From Bacteroidales bacterium (GTDB lineage Bacteria; Bacteroidota; Bacteroidia; Bacteroidales; WCHB1-69): a DNA stretch of 6,690 bases. Within the stretch, counting starts at the first letter, position 1. Every line of letters starts with the position of its first letter. Shown in pieces: positions 1-5,147 of the stretch. The notes under the pieces were generated by a model that searched no databases, was not told the DNA's origin, and saw nothing but the letters and a program-made list of their open reading frames with translations. The position numbers were made by a program, and so were the translations under genes. The stretch spans positions 1 through 6,690 of the forward strand of contig JAISRU010000148.1 in the NCBI GenBank assembly GCA_031273515.1, written 5' to 3'.

Positions 1-323
1 GGTCCGTAGTTGATAAGAGCGAATTTCTTTGTCCATTCATCGCTGATTGTATCTAAAAGAGATTTATCTCCAAAAGATTGTTTCCAGAACAGATCATTCA
101 TAATATCCGCAATATCAATAAAAATTGTAATGATCTGACGTTCTTTTTTACTAAGTACGCTCAAATCGGTTTTGAGTTCCACCACTGCAAATTCTTCAAC
201 TTTTTGCTGCATCTTCGATTTTTTTTGTTCTTCCTGCTGCTTTTCTTTTCCTGCAAAACCAAATACTATCGTCGTGATTACAAACATGGTAGTAAGTACG
301 ACAAGCTGTTTCTTTTTATTCAT
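1..323 (-). CDS. Exported Zn-dependent hydrolase / DPP III-like (M49) protein, N-terminal part
   Basis: About 107 codons are open on the minus strand and the frame runs off the left edge, so only the N-terminus is present. The protein begins MNKKKQLVVL and has a lysine-rich n-region, then a hydrophobic stretch (residues 7-24) ending near FGFAG, which looks like a signal peptide. A charged K/E/Q-rich linker (about 25-42) follows. Residues 47-108, with LKTDLSVLS, IADIMNDLFW and KFALINYGP, resemble the start of the Bacteroidota 'Zn-dependent hydrolase' family related to dipeptidyl peptidase III; this is from memory, not a search. The catalytic HExxxH-type motif would lie outside the window, so activity cannot be judged. 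An in-frame ATG at 332-330 is an alternative start. I prefer 323 because the second Met is followed directly by the basic n-region. A GGAAGGA sits at 330-324, unusually close to the start. The gene is divergent from the NlpC/P60 gene. Confidence 0.75.
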   Translation of the reverse strand, partial: MNKKKQLVVLTTMFVITTIVFGFAGKEKQQEEQKKSKMQQKVEEFAVVELKTDLSVLSKKERQIITIFIDIADIMNDLFWKQSFGDKSLLDTISDEWTKKFALINYG

Positions 324-354
324 TCCTTCCATTATTATAGTGATTAAAAATTTC

Positions 355-389
355 TGCAAAAATATCAAAAATATTGTAGTATTTTTGCA
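355..389. promoter_or_regulatory. Perfect inverted repeat carrying back-to-back -7 boxes
   Basis: TGCAAAAATA (355-364) and TATTTTTGCA (380-389) form a perfect 10-bp inverted repeat around a 15-base centre. Each arm contains TATTTTTG pointing outwards, one towards the M49-like gene and one (380-387) towards the NlpC/P60 gene at 409. The rightward box has no good TTTG at the proper distance, so its promoter role is only a suggestion. The symmetry could also be an operator for a dimeric regulator. Confidence 0.35.
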
Positions 390-399
390 TTCCACCAAA
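357..399 (-). promoter_or_regulatory. Candidate Bacteroidota promoter for the leftward M49-like gene
   Basis: Read on the minus strand there is a TTTG (399-396), 22 bases, then TATTTTTG (373-366), matching the Bacteroidota -33/-7 consensus TTTG and TAnnTTTG with a slightly long spacer. A second TATTTTTG lies at 364-357 but lacks a matching -33 box. The start codon at 323 would leave a short leader of roughly 35 bases. The region is AT-rich, so chance matches are possible. Confidence 0.45.
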
Positions 400-408
400 T
401 TATTTTAT

Positions 409-1194
409 ATGGACGCTTTTGGATTTTGTAACATTGCGCTTATTCCTGTCCGATCGGCAGCCAGTCATCGGTCGGAAATGGTAACGCAACTGCTTTTCGG
501 AGAGGCTTATCGGATTACGGATACTTCTCACGCCGCAGGCTGGGTGAAAATAAAAACACAATTCGACGATTACGAAGGATATATCGACAGTCGACAGGTC
601 GTGTTGATGCATCAGAGCAGCTGGGAAAAATATTATACGGACGAACATCTGCGGATAACGCCCTGTTCAACATTCCTACGCGATAAGAAGAGGAATTTTT
701 CGTTTGTTGTTCCTGCAGGATCGTCGTTGGCGATGTATGACGAAAAAAACATCTGTCTGGGCGCTGAACATTTTGAATTTCTCAATGCAATACAACCGAT
801 AAGCGGTTCGTTGTCTGACAGACTGAATATTGTCGCTTTATCTTTCCTGAATGCGCCTTACTTATGGGGAGGACGTACCATGTTCGGGATAGATTGTTCG
901 GGATTTACCCAGATCGTTTTTAAGACGGCAGGCATTAAGTTAGCCCGCGACGCCTCTCAACAGGCATTACAGGGGGAGACTGTCGCTTCGATTGACAAGG
1001 CAAAGTCAGGAGATATGGCTTTCTTTGAAAATAAGAACGGCATTATTACGCATACGGGCATCATACTGATCGACAGGTCAATTATACACGCAAGCGGGAA
1101 AGTGCGGATAGACAAAATCGACCAACATGGCATCTATTGTATAGAGAGAGAGGAATATTCGCATCGACTACAAACAATAAAACGCATCGTATGA
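409..1194 (+). CDS. Cytosolic NlpC/P60 cysteine peptidase with N-terminal SH3-like domain
   Basis: This is a 261-residue protein with no signal peptide. Residues about 5-70 look like a bacterial SH3-like domain (SEMVTQLLFGE, then GWVKIKTQFDDYEGYID), and a second degenerate SH3-like segment may span about 75-130. Residues 135-261 form the NlpC/P60 fold with APYLWGGRT (149-157), the nucleophile Cys163 in GIDCSGF, His215 in ITHTGI and His227 in IIHASG, so the catalytic set looks complete. Related cytosolic enzymes (YkfC type) cut the gamma-D-glutamyl-diaminopimelate bond in free murein peptides, which suggests a peptidoglycan-recycling role; this is inference. The frame is open back to 172, but I place the start at ATG 409 because the conserved domain begins right there and the extension runs antisense through the divergent gene. 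There is no Shine-Dalgarno; the upstream sequence is AT-rich. Its stop overlaps the start of the next gene (ATGA). Confidence 0.93.
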   Translation: MDAFGFCNIALIPVRSAASHRSEMVTQLLFGEAYRITDTSHAAGWVKIKTQFDDYEGYIDSRQVVLMHQSSWEKYYTDEHLRITPCSTFLRDKKRNFSFVVPAGSSLAMYDEKNICLGAEHFEFLNAIQPISGSLSDRLNIVALSFLNAPYLWGGRTMFGIDCSGFTQIVFKTAGIKLARDASQQALQGETVASIDKAKSGDMAFFENKNGIITHTGIILIDRSIIHASGKVRIDKIDQHGIYCIEREEYSHRLQTIKRIV

Positions 1195-1718
1195 CAGGAG
1201 AAACCGTTTTTTTACGAGCACTAGAGCTGTCGGACATAGCGATACTGTATGCCTTTGAGAACGATACGGCTGTTTGGAATATAAGCGAAACTCTTGCGCC
1301 TTATTCTTCTTTTGCCTTGGAGCAGTATATTTTGGAAGCAGTGCACACGGATATTTATACCTCCAAACAAGTAAGATTAGCTATTTGCAGTCGTTCCGAC
1401 GGGAAAGTTATCGGATTAGCCGATCTTTTCAATTTCAGTCCGAAGCATTTACGTGCCGACGTTGGAATGTTGATCCATGCCGATTATCGCGAAAACGGAT
1501 ACGCGGCAGAGGCTCTGAAACTGCTCTCCGAATATGCCTTTTCCACGTTGAATATGCATCAGTTAGTCTGCAATATTACGCCGGATAATACGGCAAGCAT
1601 CCGATTATTTCAGAAGCAGGGTTTTGTGTTGGTCGGGACAAAAAAAGAATGGCTGCGTCTGGGAGACAGCTGGGTCGATGAACAAATGTATCAGAAATTG
1701 AGAATTGAGAATTTTTAG
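1191..1718 (+). CDS. GNAT family N-acetyltransferase (RimJ/RimL/SpeG-like)
   Basis: The product is 175 residues, a typical single-domain GNAT length. The N-terminus TVFLRALELSDIAILYAFEND is the usual RimJ/RimL-type opening. The acetyl-CoA pyrophosphate-binding loop is YRENGYAAEA (99-108; R100, G103, A105 fit R/QxxGxG/A), and the second motif is NTASIRLFQKQGF (133-145). The substrate cannot be told from sequence; an amino group of a protein, polyamine or small molecule is possible. ATG 1191 is chosen because it overlaps the preceding stop by four bases (ATGA), which suggests translational coupling, and gives the normal N-terminus; an ATG at 1137 would add 18 unconserved residues. The last residues (KLRIENF) are encoded by a 7-bp tandem repeat, so the C-terminal tail may be of recent, non-functional origin. 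Confidence 0.92.
   Translation: MTGETVFLRALELSDIAILYAFENDTAVWNISETLAPYSSFALEQYILEAVHTDIYTSKQVRLAICSRSDGKVIGLADLFNFSPKHLRADVGMLIHADYRENGYAAEALKLLSEYAFSTLNMHQLVCNITPDNTASIRLFQKQGFVLVGTKKEWLRLGDSWVDEQMYQKLRIENF
1694..1713 (+). repeat. Heptad repeat GARAATT at the 3' end of the GNAT gene
   Basis: GAAATT, GAGAATT and GAGAATT follow one another, with a 7-base period in the two full units. This is a variant of the GAAAATT repeat seen after batA at 6147-6178. Here the repeat is translated and runs to within a few bases of the TAG stop. Confidence 0.7.
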
Positions 1719-1735
1719 TCATGCCATACGGACGC
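1719..1735 (-). repeat. Dispersed repeat, copy 1 (partial)
   Basis: TCATGCCATACGGACGC matches the reverse complement of 2089-2105 at 16 of 17 positions. It starts immediately after the GNAT stop codon and a few bases after the heptad repeat. The core CGGACGC (1729-1735) recurs at 6185-6191 on the same strand. Confidence 0.75.
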
Positions 1736-1760
1736 TTTTGTCTTGAACTGTGATTTATAT

Positions 1761-1793
1761 TTCGACCTCGAAGAGGTCAAATGTTTATAGAAG
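1761..1793 (+). repeat. Small hairpin repeat, copy A
   Basis: The stem is GACCTC/GAGGTC (1764-1769 with 1773-1778) around a GAA loop, followed by AAATGTTTATAGAAG. The same layout of stem, GAA-type loop and ATGTTTATAGAA tail occurs in reverse at 1850-1880, so this is a repeat unit. There is no U-tract directly after the stem, so I do not call it a terminator. Confidence 0.7.
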
Positions 1794-1813
1794 AAATGAC
1801 GCCTCGTATTGTA

Positions 1814-1834
1814 CGACCCCGATGGGGTCGAATG
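1814..1834 (+). repeat. Small hairpin repeat, copy B
   Basis: The stem is CGACCCC/GGGGTCG (1814-1820 with 1824-1830), seven pairs around a GAT loop, followed by AATGG. It has the same architecture as copies A and C but a different stem sequence, and its downstream tail has diverged. It could be read through as part of the GNAT transcript 3' end. Confidence 0.7.
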
Positions 1835-1849
1835 GAAACACAACATCTT

Positions 1850-1880
1850 TTTCTATAAACATACGATGTCTTCGACATCA
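1850..1880 (-). repeat. Small hairpin repeat, copy C (inverted)
   Basis: Read on the minus strand: stem GATGTC/GACATC (1879-1874 with 1870-1865), loop GAA, then GTATGTTTATAGAAAA. The tail matches copy A over 12 bases, so A and C form an inverted pair enclosing copy B. Confidence 0.7.
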
Positions 1881-1917
1881 AAACCGTCCTGCATTATTTA
1901 TTTTCCATTTCTGAGTT

Positions 1918-1984
1918 TCCCCGTCAGGAGATACATATCAATAGAAAAGGAGATGCCTCTCCCAACCATATTGTCCGTAGGACA
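1918..1984 (+). repeat. Possible degenerate hairpin copies
   Basis: ATACATATCAATAGAAAAG (1931-1949) resembles the tail of the hairpin repeat and is preceded by only a weak TCC/GGA stem. A separate clean small hairpin, TGTCC GTA GGACA, lies at 1972-1984 with a 5-bp stem and three-base loop. These may be decayed members of the same family; the match is loose. Confidence 0.4.
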
Positions 1985-2051
1985 TTCACCTGCGACGACC
2001 TCTCCAAATGAAAATCATCCCACGTCATCCTCCTTTTTTTCCTGACAACAT

Positions 2052-2105
2052 GGCGGGGTGGGGACTTACAATGACGGCGTGAGTATTTGCGTCCGAATGG
2101 CATGA
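2052..2105 (+). repeat. Dispersed repeat, copy 2 (longest form)
   Basis: It consists of a G-rich GGCGGGGTGGGGAC (2052-2065), then CAATGACGG (2069-2077), eight bases, TTTGCGTCCG (2086-2095) and AATGGCATGA (2096-2105). The CAATGACGG/N8/TTTGCGTCCG part recurs on the opposite strand at 6211-6185 with exactly the same spacing. The right end matches the reverse complement of 1719-1735. Confidence 0.75.
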
Positions 2106-2118
2106 AAGAATTTTTTTG
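2086..2118 (+). promoter_or_regulatory. Candidate promoter for the Bat operon
   Basis: TTTG (2086-2089), 21 bases, then TTTTTTTG (2111-2118) fits the Bacteroidota -33/-7 pattern except that the -7 box has T instead of A at its second position. Transcription would start near 2125, giving a leader of about 50-70 bases. The TTTG belongs to the dispersed repeat. No better candidate is visible between 1719 and 2190. Confidence 0.35.
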
Positions 2119-2153
2119 CACGCTTAAAAAATAAACGACGTATTACATTCGTT

Positions 2154-2162
2154 AGAAGGGAG
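2154..2162 (+). promoter_or_regulatory. Shine-Dalgarno-like AGAAGGGAG before moxR
   Basis: This purine run is the strongest ribosome-binding-like sequence ahead of any gene here. It lies nine bases before TTG 2172 but thirty before ATG 2193, so it argues for the upstream TTG start, against the family-based choice of ATG. Confidence 0.4.
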
Positions 2163-2192
2163 TAAATTTTATTGGAAAATCAATTTATAACT

Positions 2193-3188
2193 ATGTCGGA
2201 TATATTGGATATTAAAGCATTAAATGACAAAATTCAACAGGAAAGTTCATTTGTTGATATAATCAACATGGAAATGAACAAGGTGATAATAGGACAAAAA
2301 TCAATGGTCGAACACCTGATGACAGGACTTTTGTCGAATGGACACATTCTGCTCGAAGGAGTTCCGGGATTGGCAAAAACTCTTGCCATCAAATCACTTG
2401 CACATGTTATACATGCAAAATTCAGTCGTATTCAGTTCACGCCTGATTTATTGCCCGCTGATTTGTTGGGTACATTGATCTACAGTCAGAAAACAGAAGA
2501 ATTTCATGTGAAAAAGGGACCTCTTTTTGCTAATTTTATTCTTGCGGATGAAATCAACCGAGCGCCTGCAAAAGTACAAAGCGCTCTCTTGGAAGCAATG
2601 CAGGAACGTCAGGTTACAATAGGCGAAGAAACCTTTCCGCTCGAAGAACCTTTCTTGGTCATGGCAACGCAAAACCCCATTGAACAGGAAGGAACCTATC
2701 CGCTCCCTGAAGCTCAGTTAGATCGGTTTATGCTCAAAGTCGTCATTCATTATCCTTCCAAAGAAGAGGAAAAAGCCATCCTTCGACAACAGATAGGAAC
2801 AAGCATTCCTGCTACCAATGCGGTATTAAAAGGAAGTGATATTATCAAGGCAAGAGAAGTTGTCAGGGAAGTGTATATTGATGAAAAGATCGAAAATTAT
2901 ATTACCGATATTGTCTTTGCTTCACGTTACCCGGGACAATATAAACTGAATAAATTTTCATCCATGATAAGTTATGGCGCTTCTCCCCGTGCATCAATCA
3001 ATCTGGCGTTGGCGTCCAAGTCGTTCGCCTTTATAAAACGACGGGGATATGTTATTCCAGAAGACGTCAGGGCAATTTGTCCTGCTGTGATGCGGCATCG
3101 TATCGGGTTGAGCTACGAAGCTGAAGCCGAAAATATTACAACGGACGATATTATCAATGAAATAATCAATACGGTAGAAGTTCCATAG
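2193..3188 (+). CDS. moxR: MoxR family AAA+ ATPase of the Bat operon
   Basis: The 331-residue product has the full AAA+ set: Walker A GVPGLAKT (56-63), Walker B FILADE (115-120), sensor 1 in MATQNPIEQEG (158-167), the arginine-finger region LDRF (176-179) and a sensor-2-like GASPRA (262-267). It is soluble, with no signal peptide or membrane segment. MoxR ATPases work as chaperone-like remodellers paired with VWA-domain proteins, and in Bacteroidota the gene commonly heads the aerotolerance operon, as here. ATG 2193 is preferred because relatives, as I recall them, begin MSxxxDIxxLNxKI; a TTG at 2172 is also open, has the purine run 2154-2162 at good spacing and would add seven residues. An in-frame TAA at 2163 excludes longer forms. 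The DUF58 gene follows after 51 bases. Confidence 0.96.
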   Translation: MSDILDIKALNDKIQQESSFVDIINMEMNKVIIGQKSMVEHLMTGLLSNGHILLEGVPGLAKTLAIKSLAHVIHAKFSRIQFTPDLLPADLLGTLIYSQKTEEFHVKKGPLFANFILADEINRAPAKVQSALLEAMQERQVTIGEETFPLEEPFLVMATQNPIEQEGTYPLPEAQLDRFMLKVVIHYPSKEEEKAILRQQIGTSIPATNAVLKGSDIIKAREVVREVYIDEKIENYITDIVFASRYPGQYKLNKFSSMISYGASPRASINLALASKSFAFIKRRGYVIPEDVRAICPAVMRHRIGLSYEAEAENITTDDIINEIINTVEVP

Positions 3189-3194
3189 TATGCC

Positions 3195-3236
3195 ATGTCG
3201 AAAATGAATTGTAAACAAACCTGTTATAAAAAGTAA
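3195..3236 (+). other. 13-codon mini-ORF ending just before the DUF58 start
   Basis: ATG at 3195 opens a reading frame for MSKMNCKQTCYKK that stops at TAA 3234-3236, one codon (ACG) before the TTG start of the DUF58 gene and in the same frame. It could serve as a leader that delivers ribosomes to a weak start by reinitiation, or be chance. I do not claim a functional peptide. Confidence 0.25.
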
Positions 3237-3239
3237 ACG

Positions 3240-4106
3240 TTGAACTCGGCAGAATTAATCAAGAAAATACGTAAGATTGAAATTCGTACCCGTGCTATAT
3301 CCCAACAAATATTTTCGGGACAATATCACAGTGCGTTCAAAGGACGCGGTATGGCATTCAGCGAAGTGAGGGAGTACACATACGGAGATGACGTCCGTTC
3401 GATAGACTGGAATGTTACGGCGCGGTTCAATCATCCTTATATCAAAGTGTTTGAAGAAGAACGGGAATTGACGGTCATGATACTGATTGATACAAGTTCA
3501 TCTTCTCTTTTCGGGACGAGAAAAATGTTCAAGCGGGATTTGATTACTGAACTTGCCGCCGTATTGTCTTTCTCTGCCATCACAAACAACGACAAGGTTG
3601 GAGTGATCTTTTATAATGATATCGTCCGAAAGTTTATTCCTCCCAAGAAAGGGAAGACACATATTCTGCGTATCATCAGTGAATTGGTAAATCTTCAACC
3701 TGAACCCGGCGGAACAAATACAACTCTGGCTTTGCAATATCTTATCAATGTTATCCGAAAAAAATGTACGGCTTTTTTGATTTCGGATTTCCTGGAAACA
3801 GATTTCGAAACCGCCTTGCGTATTGCAGGAAAAAAACATGATCTCTCTGCCATCCAGATTTGCGATAAAGGAGAAATGTTGTTGCCTTCTGTCGGATTGT
3901 TGCAAATTCAAGATCTGGAAACAGGACAAAAATGTACGGTGGATACTTCCGATGTTCAGTTTCAAAGAAATTACGTCCGATGGTGGAATCAACATGACAC
4001 TGAACTGAAAGAAATTTTCCGTCGCACAGGTACGGATAATATCAAATTATTTACCGATCAGGATTATGTACCTGCTTTAATGGAGTTATTTAAACGACGT
4101 TCCTGA
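3240..4106 (+). CDS. DUF58 domain protein with VWA-like fold
   Basis: The product is 288 residues. The DUF58 signature is strong: GQYHSAFKGRGMAFSEVREY (27-46), then YGDDVRSIDWNVTAR (48-62). A VWA-like domain follows with a complete MIDAS pattern: D84-T-S86-S-S88, T159 in GGTNTT and D183 in ISDF. No membrane segment is evident, so it is likely cytosolic or peripheral and a partner of the MoxR ATPase. The start must be TTG 3240. An in-frame TAA lies at 3234, and the first downstream ATG (codon 38) would remove the conserved YHSAFKGRG block. No Shine-Dalgarno is present, so initiation is probably weak or coupled to translation from upstream. The stop is followed after 76 bases by the preferred start of the next gene. 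Confidence 0.95.
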   Translation: MNSAELIKKIRKIEIRTRAISQQIFSGQYHSAFKGRGMAFSEVREYTYGDDVRSIDWNVTARFNHPYIKVFEEERELTVMILIDTSSSSLFGTRKMFKRDLITELAAVLSFSAITNNDKVGVIFYNDIVRKFIPPKKGKTHILRIISELVNLQPEPGGTNTTLALQYLINVIRKKCTAFLISDFLETDFETALRIAGKKHDLSAIQICDKGEMLLPSVGLLQIQDLETGQKCTVDTSDVQFQRNYVRWWNQHDTELKEIFRRTGTDNIKLFTDQDYVPALMELFKRRS

Positions 4107-4182
4107 AAATAAAATGTTGAACAGAATACAATTGAAGATGATGCTAAAAAATATTGTCCTGAACAGAAACAGGATATGTTAC

Positions 4183-5139
4183 ATGATTAAGAAAGTAAAC
4201 AAACACAGTTTAATCGCATTTGCTACAGTATTGCTTTCGTTCAATGTCTGCGTAGCCCAACAGCATACGGCAAAGTCGGAAACGGACAGCAACAGTATCT
4301 TTATTGGAGATCATCTGAATGTAAGGATTATTTTTTCGTCGAGCGACAATACGCCTGTTGTATTTCCTTACTGTTGCGATACCTGTATTCCCGGAATTGA
4401 AATTGTCAGACGATCCGCCATTGACACTGTAATAAACGCTGCGGGACGGGAATTGCGTCAGCAATGGACAATAACCTCTTTTGATTCGGGGTCGTATATC
4501 ATTCCGTCCATGTCGTTTTACGGTTCGGATTCTTTGTTACTTGCACAAACAGAACCTTTGCTTTTGACTGTCCGTACAATTGCGGTAGATACAACCCTGT
4601 CGATAAAAGACATCAAAGAGCCCTTGTCTGCTCCGCTCACCATTCGGGAAGTTTTGCCTTATATCCTGATTACTTTATTGATCTTTGGCGTGATTGTCGG
4701 AAGTATCTTCGCAATACAATATCTGAAAAACAGAAAGAAACCGAAAACTGTTTCCGGTGCAAAAAAACCATTGCTTCCTGCTCATATCATCGCCATGCGG
4801 GAATTGGACAGATTATGGCAAAAGAAATTATGTCAATCGGGATTGGTTAAGCAACATTACAGCGAATTGAGCGACATCGTCCGTACCTATATCGAAAATC
4901 GGTGGGATATTGCCGCTATGGAAATGGTGTCTTCGGAGATTATCACCGCTTTAGCGCCTCTGCATTTATCGGAAGAAGCAATCCGCAAATTAGAGCAGAC
5001 ATTCTATTGGTCGGATATGGTGAAATTTGCAAAAGCAAATCCTTTGCCCGACGAAAACAGTACAACTTACCACAACATCGTGGATTTTGTGCAAATGACT
5101 AAACAGGAACAGGAATCGAGAGAAACAACAGCAAAATAA
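4183..5139 (+). CDS. BatD/DUF4381-like membrane protein of the Bat operon
   Basis: From ATG 4183 the product is 318 residues. A signal peptide (1-25, MIKKVNKHSLIAFATVLLSF..., cleavage after CVA) leads a periplasmic region of about 130 residues with Ig/beta-sandwich-like character. DIKEPLSAPLT (143-153) then precedes one membrane helix (about 158-181) and a basic stop-transfer KNRKKPK. The cytoplasmic tail contains HIIAMRELDRL, IVRTYIENRW and SDMVKFAKANPLPDEN, features I associate with the third gene of Bacteroidota Bat operons. The topology implies a link between a periplasmic domain and the cytosolic MoxR/VWA partners. The periplasmic part has a close cysteine cluster, CCDTC (64-68). An ATG at 4114, seven bases after the DUF58 stop, is also open, but it would put 33 mostly basic residues before the hydrophobic core. 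ATG 4183 has AGGA eight bases upstream. Confidence 0.85.
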   Translation: MIKKVNKHSLIAFATVLLSFNVCVAQQHTAKSETDSNSIFIGDHLNVRIIFSSSDNTPVVFPYCCDTCIPGIEIVRRSAIDTVINAAGRELRQQWTITSFDSGSYIIPSMSFYGSDSLLLAQTEPLLLTVRTIAVDTTLSIKDIKEPLSAPLTIREVLPYILITLLIFGVIVGSIFAIQYLKNRKKPKTVSGAKKPLLPAHIIAMRELDRLWQKKLCQSGLVKQHYSELSDIVRTYIENRWDIAAMEMVSSEIITALAPLHLSEEAIRKLEQTFYWSDMVKFAKANPLPDENSTTYHNIVDFVQMTKQEQESRETTAK

Positions 5140-5147
5140 TCGACAAC

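Larger units (their letters stand above)
1719..2171. other. Repeat-dense intergenic region before the Bat operon
   Basis: No credible gene lies in these roughly 450 bases. The two short open frames (1809-2045 plus, 1924-2121 minus) read straight through hairpins and low-complexity sequence. The region holds three to five small hairpins, a 12-bp inverted pair ATGTTTATAGAA (1781-1792) and TTCTATAAACAT (1851-1862), and an inverted pair of a 17-bp repeat at its two ends (1719-1735 and 2089-2105). It also holds a G-rich tract (2052-2064) and, near the right end, a candidate promoter for moxR. Confidence 0.8.

Noticed and set aside
78..347. Open frame on the plus strand, rich in Phe
   Set aside because: It is antisense to the M49-like gene and its composition (runs of F, L, Y) is that of a shadow frame.
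172..408. N-terminal extension of the NlpC/P60 reading frame
   Set aside because: The added 79 residues are low-complexity, run antisense through the divergent signal-peptide gene, and the conserved SH3-like domain begins exactly at ATG 409.
1137..1190. Upstream start for the GNAT gene
   Set aside because: It would overlap the NlpC/P60 gene by 58 bases and add 18 residues before the canonical GNAT N-terminus; the ATGA overlap at 1191 is the natural start.
1764..1830. Rho-independent terminator for the NlpC/P60-GNAT unit
   Set aside because: The hairpins are not followed by a T-run and belong to a repeat family found in both orientations.
1761..1984. CRISPR array
   Set aside because: The repeats are short hairpins in both orientations with differing stems and irregular spacing, unlike constant direct repeats with unique spacers.
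1809..2045. Possible 78-residue protein in the intergenic region
   Set aside because: It is a translation of the hairpin repeats and low-complexity sequence, with no recognisable domain or convincing start context.
1924..2121. Possible 65-residue minus-strand protein
   Set aside because: It runs through the G-rich tract and the dispersed repeat and has no protein-like features.
3498..3995. 165-residue minus-strand open frame
   Set aside because: It is fully antisense to the DUF58 gene, whose plus-strand product has clear conserved motifs.
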